Origin: Chara braunii
Taxonomy: Eukaryota > Streptophyta > Charophyceae > Charales > Characeae
Direction of reading: 5' to 3'
DNA: 64,000 nt
Assembly: GCA_003427395.1 (NCBI GenBank)
Contig: BFEA01000157.1
Location: forward strand, 1,655,721 to 1,719,720
Part shown: piece by piece, positions 45,691-56,509 of the stretch
Numbering within the stretch: the stretch's first letter is position 1
Layout of the letters: every line of letters starts with the position of its first letter
The notes under the pieces: generated by a model
Databases searched by the model: none
The model's input: only the letters and a program-made list of their open reading frames with translations
Told to the model about the DNA's origin: nothing
Position numbers and translations under genes: made by a program

Positions 45691-45829
45691 GGTAGTGAAA
45701 TTTTGTGGAGGTGGGTGGTGGTGAGCACAATCCACTTTGTGAATGAATCTAGCCTTATCTCTGCTTACATCTATGATCTGTTAAGTTCCAAAACTGTCTA
45801 CACGGCATGCCTGAATGGGAAGTCAGTCT

Positions 45830-46304
45830 ACAAAACTGATGGCTGCTGAAGAGCTCCCAGCCAAACAGGTCCCTCGATAACGGGCGTTGTAGTAGGCGCG
45901 GAACTCGCCAAAGTTGGTGAGTTCAGCCAACACTCTGGACTCCTCTAATTTGACACACTTCAGTGGAAAGCACAGTTGTTGGTGTTTCGCAAGTGGTGCA
46001 GCAAGCCCGTAGTGCCTTCTGGAGGGAGAATGGTTTATTCCCTGAAGAAACACCATGATGGAAGCAAAGTTTGGTAGTCTTCACATGCCATAATGACACG
46101 TTTGTCTTTCCGTAAACTTCAATGGCAAATTCGGGGCCCAAAGTAGGGACGCGCTTCACCTCTAGCCAAGTGAAAAATGTTGAATGCATCTTCACACTTT
46201 ATACTGCAATATACATTCAATATTTCTGCATTTGACGAACAATCAAGCTCTTCATGGTAGCAATCTTGGATCACCACCACTGGCCATGATGAATTTTTTC
46301 CCAT
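45830..46304 (-). pseudogene. Cys/His-rich coding-like remnant, unidentified
   Basis: Three overlapping minus-strand frames each carry coding-like sequence. From right to left these are CYHEELDCSSNAEILNVYCS (about 46200-46260), EFAIEVYGKTNVSLWHVKTT then LCFHHG (about 46050-46140), and LTNFGEFRAYYNARYRGTC (about 45860-45930). Joined by frame changes they would make about 150 residues rich in Cys and His. The frame breaks suggest a decayed gene or transposase fragment. I do not recognise the family. It could also be chance. Confidence 0.3.
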
Positions 46305-46841
46305 TCTACGACCGAGGCACTCACACTAGCTCTATTTTTTTTTTTTTTTAAACAAGGCTCCAATCTATTCGTGGGGAGTTTCACGTCCCGAGAACCAGAC
46401 CCAGTGTGTCCGGCTGATCTGAGAAGTCGGACCATTCGCGGAGCAAATTTCGTGCAGTCCCACGAACCCGCGAGGAGGTTTTTGACATCCGACGAGGGCG
46501 CGACGTCTGTGAAATGCGACAACGTGTGGACTTTCTTGTGGTGGCGGAGCGGAGGCCTTGCGTTGGGTTGTACATAAGGGTGTGGGACGATGCAGGGGCT
46601 TAGTGCAGGGTTTGCGGGGTGTTGTGTGTGGCGCGGGGTCCAGTTGTGTGGGTGTCTTATCGTCAGCGAGTGGGAGAGAAAGAGAGGGTACTTCCATCGA
46701 TAGGATGAGCAAAATCGAATGAATCTACCACTAGAACATGGAAATATACACTTCCACACTTTTTTTTTTTTTTTTTTTTTTTTGAGAGAGAACTGAGCAG
46801 CCTGCCAATGTGCAAAATGAGAAGGAATCTTCCGCAAGAAC

Positions 46842-46847
46842 ATGGGA

Positions 46848-46931
<84 letters not shown>

Positions 46932-47090
46932 NNNNNNNNNNNNNNNNNNNNNNNNNNNNNNNNNNNNNNNNNNNNNNNNNNNNNNNNNNNNNNNNNNNNN
47001 NNNNNNNNNNNNNNNNNNNNNNNNNNNNNNNNNNNNNNNNNNNNNNNNNNNNNNNNNNNNNNNNNNNNNNNNNNNNNNNNNNNNNNNNNN
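46842..47090. other. (GA)n microsatellite running into an assembly gap
   Basis: GA tract from about 46848 to 46931, then 159 N (46932-47090). Similar text on each side (TCCATCGATAGGATGAGCAA at 46694 and 47116) suggests the gap hides a duplicated microsatellite block. Frames crossing it are meaningless. Confidence 0.95.
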
Positions 47091-47299
47091 GCAGACAGAT
47101 AGAGAGACGCTACTTCCATCGATAGGATGAGCAAGAATATGAAAATATACACTGCTTTCCGGTCATGCGACTTCCGAGTTTATTGCCACAACGAGAATGA
47201 AAAAGGGATGTAGATAGATAAAACCCCGGAGCTCAAAGACTTGACAGACCTCTTCACCTATTTCAGAGGCTACAACTAGTTGTTGTATCTCCTAGAATG

Positions 47300-47510
47300 T
47301 AAGTTCAAAGGGCCCTACTTGAACATTAACTTACCAAAACCTTCCGGCAAAGGGGTCAACTTGAGAACAAACTCACCGTAGCCCTTCGGCAAACGACCCA
47401 ACTTGGAACCAACTCACCAAATCTCAACAGTCCTTCGGCAAAGGGCACAACTTGAGAACCAACTCACCAAAACCATCAAGCAAAGGGTTCAGCTTCACCG
47501 AACATTACAC
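47300..47510. repeat. ~60-bp degenerate tandem repeat
   Basis: About four units of the type 'CCTTCGGCAAAGGG...CAACTTGAGAACCAACTCACC'. It abuts the inverted satellite. Confidence 0.65.
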
Positions 47511-49160
47511 TTATTTTTTGTTGCCAAAGAAAAAAAAGAAGAAAAATAAGTGTAATCTTCGACGAAGTTCTAGGGAGGTTGAGTGGGCGGTTGACCCCAA
47601 AAACAACTAAGTTCCCAAAGAAAAAAAAAAAACTATAATTTTCAGCGAAGCCGTGGGATATTGTGTGTGCGGTTGACCCCCCAAAACCACTAAGTTCCCG
47701 AGGAAAACAAGAAGACTAATAACTGTAATTTTCGACGAAGCCCTGGGGATATTGAGTGGGTGGTTGACCCACACAAACGACTAAGTTCCCGAGGAAAAAA
47801 AAGAAGAAAAATAAGTGTAATTTTCGACGAAGCCGTGGGAAGGTTGAGTGGGCGGTCGACGCCCAAAAAACAACTAAGTTCGCAAAGAAAAAAAAGAAGA
47901 AAAATAAGTGTAATCTTTGGCGAAGCCCTGGGGAGGTTGAGTGGGCGGTCGACCCCCAAAACGATTAAGTTCCCAATAAAAAAAAAAAAAAAAAAAAATT
48001 AATCTTCGGCTAAACCGTGGGGAGGTTGAGTGGGCGGTTGACCCCTAAAACAACTAAGTTCCCAAAGAAAAAAAAGAAGAAAAATAAGTGTAATCTTCGG
48101 CGAAGCCTTGGGGAGGTTGAGTGAGCGTTGGACCCCCCAAAACGACTAAGTTCTTAAGGAAAAAAAAGAAGAAAAATAAGTGTAATCTTCGGCGAAGCCC
48201 TGGGGAGGTTGAGTGCGCGGTCAACCCCCAAAAACGACTAAGTTTAAAATAAAATAAAAAAGAACAAAAATAAGTGTAATCTTCGACGAAGCCGTGGGGA
48301 GGTTGGGTGGGCGGTTGACCCCCCAAAACGACTAAGTTCCCAAAGAAAAAAAAGAAGAAAAATGAGTGTAATCTTCGGCGAAGCCCTGGGGACGTTGAGT
48401 GGGCGGTTGACCCCTCAAAACGACGAAGTTCCCAAAGAATAAGGGTAATCTTCGGCGAAGCCCTAGGAAGGTGGAGCGGGCGGCGGACGCCCCAAAACGA
48501 CTAAGTTCCCGAATAAAAAAAACAAGAAAAATAAGTGTAAGCTTCGGCGAAACCCTCGGAAAACTTCACTAACCTTCCTAATTTTTGGCGAAATCTTAGC
48601 GTGTTGATAATCCCTGGCGAAACTTTGGCGCCTTCACAGTCTTTGGCTTAAACCTTAGTGTCTTGACAATGAATTTCGGCGATGCTCAGCGAACCCAAAC
48701 TCTTCGGCGAAGGCTTGGAGAGGTTGAGTGGGTAGTTGACCCACAAAAACGACCATGTTCCCGAGAAAAAAAAAAAAGAAAAATAAGTGTAATCTTCGGC
48801 GAAGCCGTGGAGAGGTTGAGCGGGCGTTCGAGTCCCAAAAACGACTAAGTTCCCAAAGAAAAAAAAGAAGAAAAATAAGTGTAATCTTCGGTGAAGCCCT
48901 GGGAGGTTGAGTGGGTGGTTGACCCACAAAAACGACTAAGTTCTTGAGTAAAAAAAAGGAAGAAAAATAAGTGTAATCTTCGGCGAAGCCCCTGGGATAT
49001 TGAGTGGGTGGTTGACCCATAAAAGCGACTAAGTTCCCGAGGGAAAGAAAGAAGAAAAATAAGTGTAATCTTCAGCGAAGCCCTAGGGAGGGTTGAGAGG
49101 ACGAGAACTTCAAAAACGACTAAGTTCCCGAAAAAAAAAAAAAAAAAAAGTATAATCTTC
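47510..49160 (-). repeat. ~91-bp satellite, inverted array
   Basis: Same monomer as 37950-41930 but on the minus strand (plus reading AAATAAGTGTAATCTTCGGC, GAAGCCCTGGGGAGGTTGAG, CCCAAAACGACTAAGTTCCC). About 16 monomers, interrupted at 48540-48720 by a different repeat. Together with the plus array it forms a large inverted pair around 42-47.5 kb. Confidence 0.9.
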
Positions 49161-49815
49161 GACGAAACCCTCGGGAAGTTTCACTAGCATTCCTAATCTT
49201 TGGCGAAATCTTAGAGTGTTGATAATCCTCGGCGAAACTTCGACCCCTTCACAGTCTTTGGCGAAACCTTAGTGTCTTGAGAATGAATTTCGGCGATGCT
49301 CAGGAAACCCAAACTGCAACAATTTTCAACGACCCGTTACTGCAATGTTCTGTGGCAATAAATTGTAATCTTCGGCGAAACCCTAACTGGAATCTTCGGC
49401 GAAGCTCTTGGGAGGGTTAAAAGGACGAGAACTTTAAAAACGACAAAGTTACCGAAAAAAAAAACGACAATAATTGTAATCTTCGGCGAAACCCTAAGGA
49501 AGTTTCACTAGCCTTCCTAATCTTTGGCGAAATCTTAGTGTGTTGATAATCCTCGGCGAAACTTCGATACCTTCATAGTTTTTGGCGAAACCTTAGTGTA
49601 TTGACAATGAATTTCGGCGATGGTCAGCGAATCCAAACTGCAATAATTTCCAACGCTCCGTTACTGCAATGTTCGGCGGCAACAAACTGTAATCTTCGGC
49701 GAAACCCTAACTGGAATCTTCGACGAATCCTAATCGCGAGCTCCAACAGAACTTAACCGTAGCTTTCGGCGAAAACCTAATTCTAATCTTCGACGAAACC
49801 CAATTATTATCTCAA
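48540..49815. repeat. TTCGGCGAAA-rich higher-order repeat
   Basis: A ~165-bp block containing CCTAATYTTTGGCGAAATCT, 'GTTGATAATCC..GGCGAAACTT' and 'GACAATGAATTTCGGCGATG' occurs at about 48560-48720, 49170-49320 and 49500-49650. GGCGAAA/GGCGAAG words recur to about 49810. It looks like an older relative of the satellite monomer core. Confidence 0.75.
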
Positions 49816-50811
49816 TGAAGATTGCATTATAGGAATGAGAGTAATATCAATCACCACCAATTCGTCAACGAAGGGACACATTAACAACCCTAGATCTTAA
49901 AGAGCAAGCATACTTCATTGACGAAATACGAAGCTCTTAAAACCTTCAACAAGACTTTTCACGACAGAAGGTATGAATGGCGGCGATCGACAGTATCCAC
50001 TGAGAGAGAATCTCTCGTCAAAACGTGTACCCCCCTGCCCTCATCCAAGCGCGTCGCTGGAACGGAAAGTGGTTATGCTCACTTATAGACGAGCAACATG
50101 TCGGCCGAATAGGTAAGCCTCCAACCCCCACGACTAGTTTCGCTCCCCTTCGCTTGATAGGTCGAACAACACGAACGAAACTTCCGCTTGAATACGGAAG
50201 TACTCGCCACTTTAGCCAAGCATCTCTTTCTTAGGCGCAGTCTTTATACCGAGACTGGCCAAATCACTTACTCGTAAGTAGAACTAATATCACCATGATG
50301 TTCGCTCCGTTCGAAAATTTCCCGTTGAGCAGTTCGAAGTACGGTCGGGTTAACTATATTTTTCTTCCGCTACTCCTTTTGCTTTTTTCCCTTCTAACTC
50401 CTTACCGACTCACTTTCATGCCAAACCAGCACGAGATTCGGGGTCGCCTACCCCAAAAACCCCTACCTACTTCTCCTCTTTTTTCTGAACTGATTGATAG
50501 ATGAGTGAGGGCTCACTTTCTCATTCTCGCCATCTCCTCTTTCTCTTCAAGCGCAGCCCACAACCCACGTAGCGACGAAATCGTGACACCAGCGCCGATT
50601 CCGACTTCGAAAATCGCTTCGCCCGAGATCATAATCCCGAATTCGCCTTTCTGCCTCCGCTGCCTTTTCGCCTTTGCTCTCCTTTCTTTCACTATATCCT
50701 CATGTTAACTTATCCCCCTAACCCCTTCTCTTTCGCTCTAACCCCAACTTACACTATCATTACACTCACAATACTGAAGAGATTCTCTTTTAGTCACCCT
50801 ACTCTATCTGG
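49816..50811. other. Unassigned interval left of LTR D
   Basis: No repeat match or gene recognised. Two short plus-strand frames (50025-50234 and 50505-50708) are low-complexity and unsupported. The sequence directly before the LTR (ACTCTATCTGG) is not a primer site in either element orientation that I can argue for, so this is probably flanking DNA. Confidence 0.4.
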
Positions 50812-52959
50812 TATCGAGCGCACGACCCTCGCTAAGAGGACCTTCCCGGCCACGTCACACAGGATTCGGCATGTCGCATAAGACTAAGGAGCTTCACCAC
50901 TCCGGCCGAGTGCGCCAACTATACCTCTCACGAGTCCTATGACAGGATAGGGTCCATGCGGAAGTTGTCACCATCCCTTGGGTGGGCGTATCCCCGCCGA
51001 GCTACTAGTCCACAATACGAAAACTTTTACATGCAATCGCAGAGGTGGATCAGCCGAGGGCGTTTTCTCGTGTGCTGTAGTATAGGGGATACGCGTGGTC
51101 ATGCCTGATCGAACCCGCACGCCAACCGACGTTTGGGGCGCTGATCTCCCAAGCGCGGCTCTACGTCGGTCAACTAGGATATCACAACTACCACGCGTCT
51201 CAACTTCTCAAAAACGTAAACTCGACATATCATCTCTCTATGCCTAGTCCCTTTTCAAACCTATAACTCGAAGTGCACACAAATATCAGGGTGTGGTCTA
51301 CGCAAAAATGCATAAAAGGAACGCAAGCACAAAGGATGCCACAACATTCAACCATGCATACACACGCGTCCGACTGTTACGGCGATGCTTTACTCGTTAC
51401 CCACAGTCGCGCAACCTTTTGTGGGTTTCAGGGTTGCGCATGACACTTAGTGTCGAACACAAACTGTCGTGAAAGAAACCTTCTCCACGATATAGAACGC
51501 CTAAAGGATAAATTGCTCAGCCATCGAGGTGTCTTTGTCCTTTAGGCAAAGCGCGGCGATGGACACGGAGTAAGTGTCTAACACATAAAATGTTCTGGAC
51601 AAGGAACTCGAATTCCAGATTCAGGACCAACGTTCATCCAATAATTCAAATAGTAAACCCTTTACAGATTTTCTGATCTAGATCTCGATAGATACGAAAA
51701 TAGGGGTACACATGGATACACATTAAACTCAAAAGACATAGAGAGGTTTGTGCCGGAGCCAGGGAGACCATCTCTCACAATCACTCATGCAACTCACTTA
51801 ATCATTCGCAATCATTCACCATCTCAGCATGAAAGATTAAATGAAACTCCAAGATACATACCTGCACACACACACGCATCCAACCAAAGCACATTTCGTG
51901 CACTAACGAAGCCAACTTCACAATTTTCTACAACTCAGGCCCCCTTAGCTCACACCAAAAGCCCCAACCATTGTTTGATTCCCCTTTGAACGACAGTCGA
52001 TTCGTTTGAATGGCCCCTTTGAAATAAACCAGATAAATTTTCAGGAAAACTCCCAATCCCGCAGGGCTAAGTTTTTAGGTTTGAGGTACAAAAATATGTA
52101 GTAGTTGAGTCGCAAACCGACCTGCTATCAATTCGATAATAGAAGTTTATGAAGCTCAAGATTTCTGAACCACTCGTAGGTAACGGTGACCTGCGTCACA
52201 AAATCAAGGCAGACATCGCGTATCGAGTTAACGGAGTTCAACTCCATATCGCACTCTAAGCTTCTTAGCATTAACGTTCGGTAACAATATAAAAATGACA
52301 AAAATTTTGGCAGCACTTTCTTTAGGAAAGTGTACTTGATTAATATTTACTGAACCAAATCTATAAAGAAAACTCAAGACCCCGAAACTATCTGGAAAAA
52401 AAAACGACTCTTTGGTTTGAGTAGAAATTTCGGCAACACTTTCTTTAGAAAGGAAAGCGTTAAAAATTCCTACTGACTCAAGAGACTAAACTAATCCTAA
52501 CCTAGTTGATATCTCAGAACCTTGAATGACTTTGAGTTCTTAAGCAGAAATTTTGACAGCATCTCCCCTAAGGGAAAGAGGTTCCCATAATTTATACTAA
52601 CTCGGAGGCTAGTAAAAGTCCTACCGAAACAATCATGCATTACGAGACAATGCGAAAACAAAAATGAAAAGCTACATGTCTATCGCTCATGCACAAGGCG
52701 AGCACTATTAGACTACTCCACTAAGCATAAAACGGTTAGAGTTTGAGTAAAAGACAAGGTATTGCCAACAAGCATGTCAGGTCAACAACGCATTCAAGAG
52801 TTCATTCATCCAAAATTTTTATCTTTCTCTTTGTCCTGATTCACAAAAACATGAGTCTTGTATCTTTAACTTTTTAAATTGTTCTCAATCAAACCCCATG
52901 CAATCACTAAAACACTAGTCTGAACTATTTTCACTTGGAGAAGAGTCATACCTTTGTCA

Positions 52960-53676
52960 ACAAGCAAAACTCACCAACTTAGCAAGGTGATTGGATCAAT
53001 CAGGAAGACCTCATCTCTAGCCTCAGTTCAATTTCTTAGGCAAACGAGCAAGGCGACTGAATCAGTCAGGGGGACCTCACCTCCAACCCCAGTTCAATGT
53101 CTTAGGTAAACGAGCAAAGCGACCGGGTCCGTCACGAGGATCTCATTTTCACTCCTAGTTCAATGTCTTAGGCAAACGAGCAAGGCGACCGGATCAGCCA
53201 ATAGGACCTCATCTCCAGCCCCAGTTCAATATCTTAGGCAAACGAGCAAGACGACCAGATCAGTCAGGAAGACCTCATCTCCAGCCCCAGTTCAATGTCT
53301 TAGACAAACGAGCAAGGCGACCTGATCAGTCAGGAGGACCTCATCTCCAGCCCAGTTCAATGTCTTAGGAAAACGAGCAAGGCGACCGGATCAGTCAGGA
53401 GGACCTCATCTCCAACCTCAGTTTAATGTCTTAGGCAAACAAGCAAGGCGACCGGATCATTCAGGAGGACTTCATCTCCATCCCCAGTTCAATGTCTTAG
53501 GCAAACGAGCAAGGCAACCGGATCAGTCATGAGGACCTCATCTCCATCCCCAGTTCAATGTCTAACGCAAACGAGTAAGGCGATCAGATCAGTTAGGAGG
53601 ACCTCATCTCCAGCCCCAATTTAATATCTTAGGCACACGAGCAAGGCGACCGGATCAGTCAGGAGGACCTCATCAC
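52960..53676. repeat. 66-bp tandem array inside LTR D
   Basis: About ten to eleven imperfect copies of a unit with GGCAAACGAGCAAGGCGACC, GGATCAGTCAGGAGGACCTC, ATCTCCAGCCCCAGTTCAAT and GTCTTA. It occupies roughly the place where the A LTR carries its hairpin array. Confidence 0.85.
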
Positions 53677-53679
53677 ACA

Positions 53680-53835
53680 TGGCCCCCAGTTCTTTGCAGC
53701 ATCACCTCGCATTGCTTCCACCATTGTCGCGTGTCCGTTTCGAACCCGGGTTACCTGTTGTGCCAAGCATATACCCCATCTATTGGGCCAAGCCCATGGT
53801 TGGCAGGGCTCAGAACGGAACATGTTATAAGCAGT
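53680..53835 (-). mobile_element. tRNA-derived SINE-like insert
   Basis: On the minus strand an A-box-like TGGCCCAATAGATGGGG (53774-53790) precedes a B box GGGTTCGAAAC (53737-53747) by about 26 nt, the arrangement of an internal RNA polymerase III promoter. No clover-leaf with both acceptor strands is seen. It interrupts the end of the 66-bp array. The overlapping 184-codon minus frame (53659-54213) is not supported as a gene. Confidence 0.45.
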
Positions 53836-54699
53836 CCTTACTACGGAATCGTGCCCACACGGTGGTCGTACCGAGATGTACCAGCAAAACCAGGGCCTAC
53901 GGACCCTCAATACTACGGCAGGAAAGCGTGAAACAGCCGTGAGTTTGGCTCGTGGTAAAAAAAAGTCAGCTTTTTCCCAGGGTGGTCTGGCAAGGGCCTC
54001 ACTCTCACCCACGGCGAGCCCCACTAACTGGACCCGGTCCCATTGCAAAATGAAGCAAAAATCCAAAACAAAAGTAATTGATCCGAGATAAAAAAAAACG
54101 AACATGCAGGATTCGCACTTCGTGAACCCAAGTGACTGTCGCGTCCCATCTAGGCACGACGCGTATCGGTTGTGCATCCACTCGGTATGAACTACCGAGG
54201 TGCCCTTAACCAAGTTATCGAATTACGGTCGGTCCCATGGCCTGTGGACTATACGTGACATCGTAGACGTCTCATCATTATGGTGGAGGCTACCTCGAGC
54301 CACATGTCATGACGACCCGTTGTGGCGGTGACCGGCCTGGGTGCTAATGTGCGCGCCCCACGCATGCGGTAGCCTAGTAACCAACCAATTTCATCACGTA
54401 CTTTAGTCGCCACCTAAACCCACGGACCAGCTCACCAACTTCTAAGGTTGGCGGACACTTTGTCATCTGCCGTGCGACCCAATAAAGCGCTTATATTGAC
54501 ACACACATTACTCTTTCACACTCTCTATCATGGCTCAAGTCGCAGATGCGCACGTTCACACGAAAGCTAATGCATCGCTCAACCCTTACATCGTCACGAC
54601 CACACCATGTGCAACCTGCAAAAAACACGACCAACACCCTTGTAAGGGTGTTTTGTCACGACTCCGAAATCGCGCGAACCATCCTCTTCCCACTCTGCG

Positions 54700-54912
54700 T
54701 TATCGACTTTCCGCCCATCTTCCACTGCGCTCTGCATATTCTTCACCCGCTTTGAATATATCTGGCGCAATCCCTTGTTCCGGCCCGCATTCCCTCAATG
54801 CTTCTTCCTTGCTGACCTCGACGGCCAGTTGTTGCATTTTTTTCAGTCGGGCCTCTTCTGGCGACCGAAAAGCCAACAGGCTGTCACGCAGGATTTTGTG
54901 ATGTTGTTTGCA
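54700..54912 (-). pseudogene. C-terminal end of an ORF abutting LTR D
   Basis: A minus-strand frame from about 54912 reads KILRDSLLAFRSPEEARLKK, then MQQLAVEVSKEEALRECG, then DIFKAGEEYAERSGRWAES and a stop at 54700-54702. The composition is charged, helical and clearly coding-like, and the frame ends 42 bp before the LTR boundary. It is probably the last ORF of the element whose 3' LTR is D. Family unknown. The frame is lost to the right in A/T-rich DNA. Confidence 0.4.
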
Positions 54913-55331
54913 AATAAATAAAATAAATTAAATAAAACAAATCCCCTCCTGTTGCGTGCGTCCGGCTTCGAGCGAGACCCTTCAATTGCGATCTTCGTCG
55001 GTCCTCGGTTTTATGAATCTTTTGTTTTGATTTGGAACAACATAGAATCATGCAAATAATAATCATGAACTTTCTGGTGTGTCATGCACGCATTAATTTT
55101 GCCAATTTACTAATTTTGAGAACTGTAACAGAATCATTAAGTAATGCAATCAACAGCAAAACAATGCAAATATGCAAAACTGACCGACTCAAGCAACGAC
55201 AAAGATAAATGAGGGAAGAATGGGAACTCATAATAATCTCATAGAGTACAGATGAACATACATAGTCAGCACTCCTCAAGAGTTCTCACTCATCCCTCTG
55301 GGTTTCCACTCTCAATCTCTCATTCGACTGT
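54913..55331. other. Unassigned interval
   Basis: A/T-rich, with an AATAAAATAAATTAAATAAA stretch at about 54915-54940. No gene seen. It may include the 3' end of the gene at 55332-56469. Confidence 0.4.
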
Positions 55332-56469
55332 TCATTTCTTGTGCTTTGAACCATGTCTGCATGCTCTCTGAGATTGTGACCACAGTATATAGTGCCACCT
55401 GAAGCATGCTAGCTCTGAGCATTTCCATCCAAGTCCCATGATACGGAAATCAACCATGGCACAGAACTCCTTCCATAGTGTAGGAAGATATGGTTGAGAA
55501 AATATTCCTCGTCTTAGATGCGGGAACTCGGAAGGGTCAGTCGCTGACTCGTAGTCAATTGCTGCAGGTGAAATGTACCTCTTTGCCAGATCCACCAGGT
55601 CACCCCAGTAAGAACCGTCAGAGAGAATAAAAAGAACCGGGGGCTTACGATAATCTATATAGAGCTTCGGTTCGAAGCTGCGGATCAGCTTCGTACCGCT
55701 CTTGTCAAGTTCTCCTTCCCTCTCCTCAAGATACCTTGTTGCTGTGAGCCAAACTGAATCGAAATGCTCATGAGTCTCTTTCCACTTCTTTACATAGAGC
55801 ATCGGGTCATGAATGGTACCTCCCACAAAACTGATGAGGACAACAAAGATTGACAGATCTCCGTGTCTGAAACAGTCTGCACTGACATACTGGTACTGAA
55901 TTGCATCTTTGAGTGCGATCCGGTTGAGATTGGTCAGAATCGCCCCTTCAAGTGGGGATAATTGAGCTGCACTCATGTGAATGATAATAGTTTGTTGTAT
56001 TCTTATGATCTCGCTGATTCACCTGTTCGTTCCAATGGCGTGACTGTCTTAGTTGTTGTTCGTGTTCTGTTAATGTGTTGTATATCTGATTGTGACAAGT
56101 ACCTCACTCAACCCTCAATGCTAGGATGTAATCTGCCTAGATGTGACTTCGCTCTGCTTATCTTGTGCGTTCCTCTTGAAGTGAATAACTAGATCATTTT
56201 CAGTGTTCACCGGCAATAACCCTCCTTGCATGTTCAACAGAACCTACAGTGGAGAGGGTGTTGTGTAGTTTCCGATCTGATCCATAAATGTGGAAGGTAT
56301 ACTCGACAATCTTCAGGTCTCTTGCTAGTTCAAGTGCTTGCTTCATCATGTGTTTGAGGTGAGGATAGGCATCTTGAGCGACACTCTCCTCCCAGCCTTT
56401 GACTTTGTTCGGGTGCAAAGTACAGGTTACTCTCAATGTGCCTTCGCTTCCTTCTTTGCAGAACTCCAT
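55332..56469 (-). CDS. Spliced protein-coding gene of unknown function (two exons seen)
   Basis: Exon 1 is 56469-56211 and exon 2 is 55966-55332, separated by a 244-bp intron with GT (GCCG/GTGAAC) at 56210 and AG (TGCAG/CTCAAT) at 55967. The exons sum to 894 nt, a multiple of three, giving about 297 residues. The junction keeps a single frame (RRVIA then AQLSPLEGAILTN). The product has no signal peptide or zinc motif. One segment, PPVLFILSDGSYWGDLVDLA, is partly hydrophobic, and the N-terminal half (TLRVTCTLHPNKVKGWEESV) has alternating strands. I do not recognise the family. The frame is also open upstream of the ATG (EYNSVTLNT), so there may be an earlier exon, and a GT (CCATG/GTTGAT, about 55456) could be a further donor that would replace the C-terminus. 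Unlike its surroundings it carries no retroelement signature. Confidence 0.55.
55967..56210 (-). other. Predicted intron
   Basis: GTGAACACTG at the donor and a TGCAG acceptor in minus sense. Phase 1, and removal joins two open frames. Confidence 0.55.
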
Positions 56470-56509
56470 CGTATTGAGGGTGACAGAGTTGTACTCACAT
56501 ACTAGGATG

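Larger units (their letters stand above)
50812..54658 (-). mobile_element. LTR D, distant relative of the giant LTR family
   Basis: Left end TATCGAGCGCACGA resembles the A LTR left end (TATCGAGCGCATC). The right end has AACACCCTTGTAAGGGTGTT then TTTGTCA, the counterpart of ATACCCTTGTAAGGGTATTC...CGACA. Collinear landmarks include the 'CCGAGTGCGCCAACTATACC' block, GTGGGCGTATCCCCGCCGAG at about 50982, GATGTCTCC-poor spacer DNA, and 'ggcagcac.ttctttagaaa' blocks at 52310-52460. It is shorter (3.85 kb) because the C-rich half of the A LTR is missing or unrecognisable. Confidence 0.7.

Noticed and set aside
45830-46304. Cys/His remnants considered as a PLATZ-type zinc-finger protein
   Set aside because: Only general Cys/His richness fits; the characteristic spacing is not reproduced and three frames are needed.
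50806-50824. CTGGTATCGAGCG resembling a tRNA-Met primer site on plus
   Set aside because: It spans the LTR D boundary, matches only about nine bases in a row with gaps, and the LTR orientation is minus.
53659-54213. 184-codon minus-strand frame
   Set aside because: It overlaps a SINE-like insert and LTR D, with no coding-like pattern.
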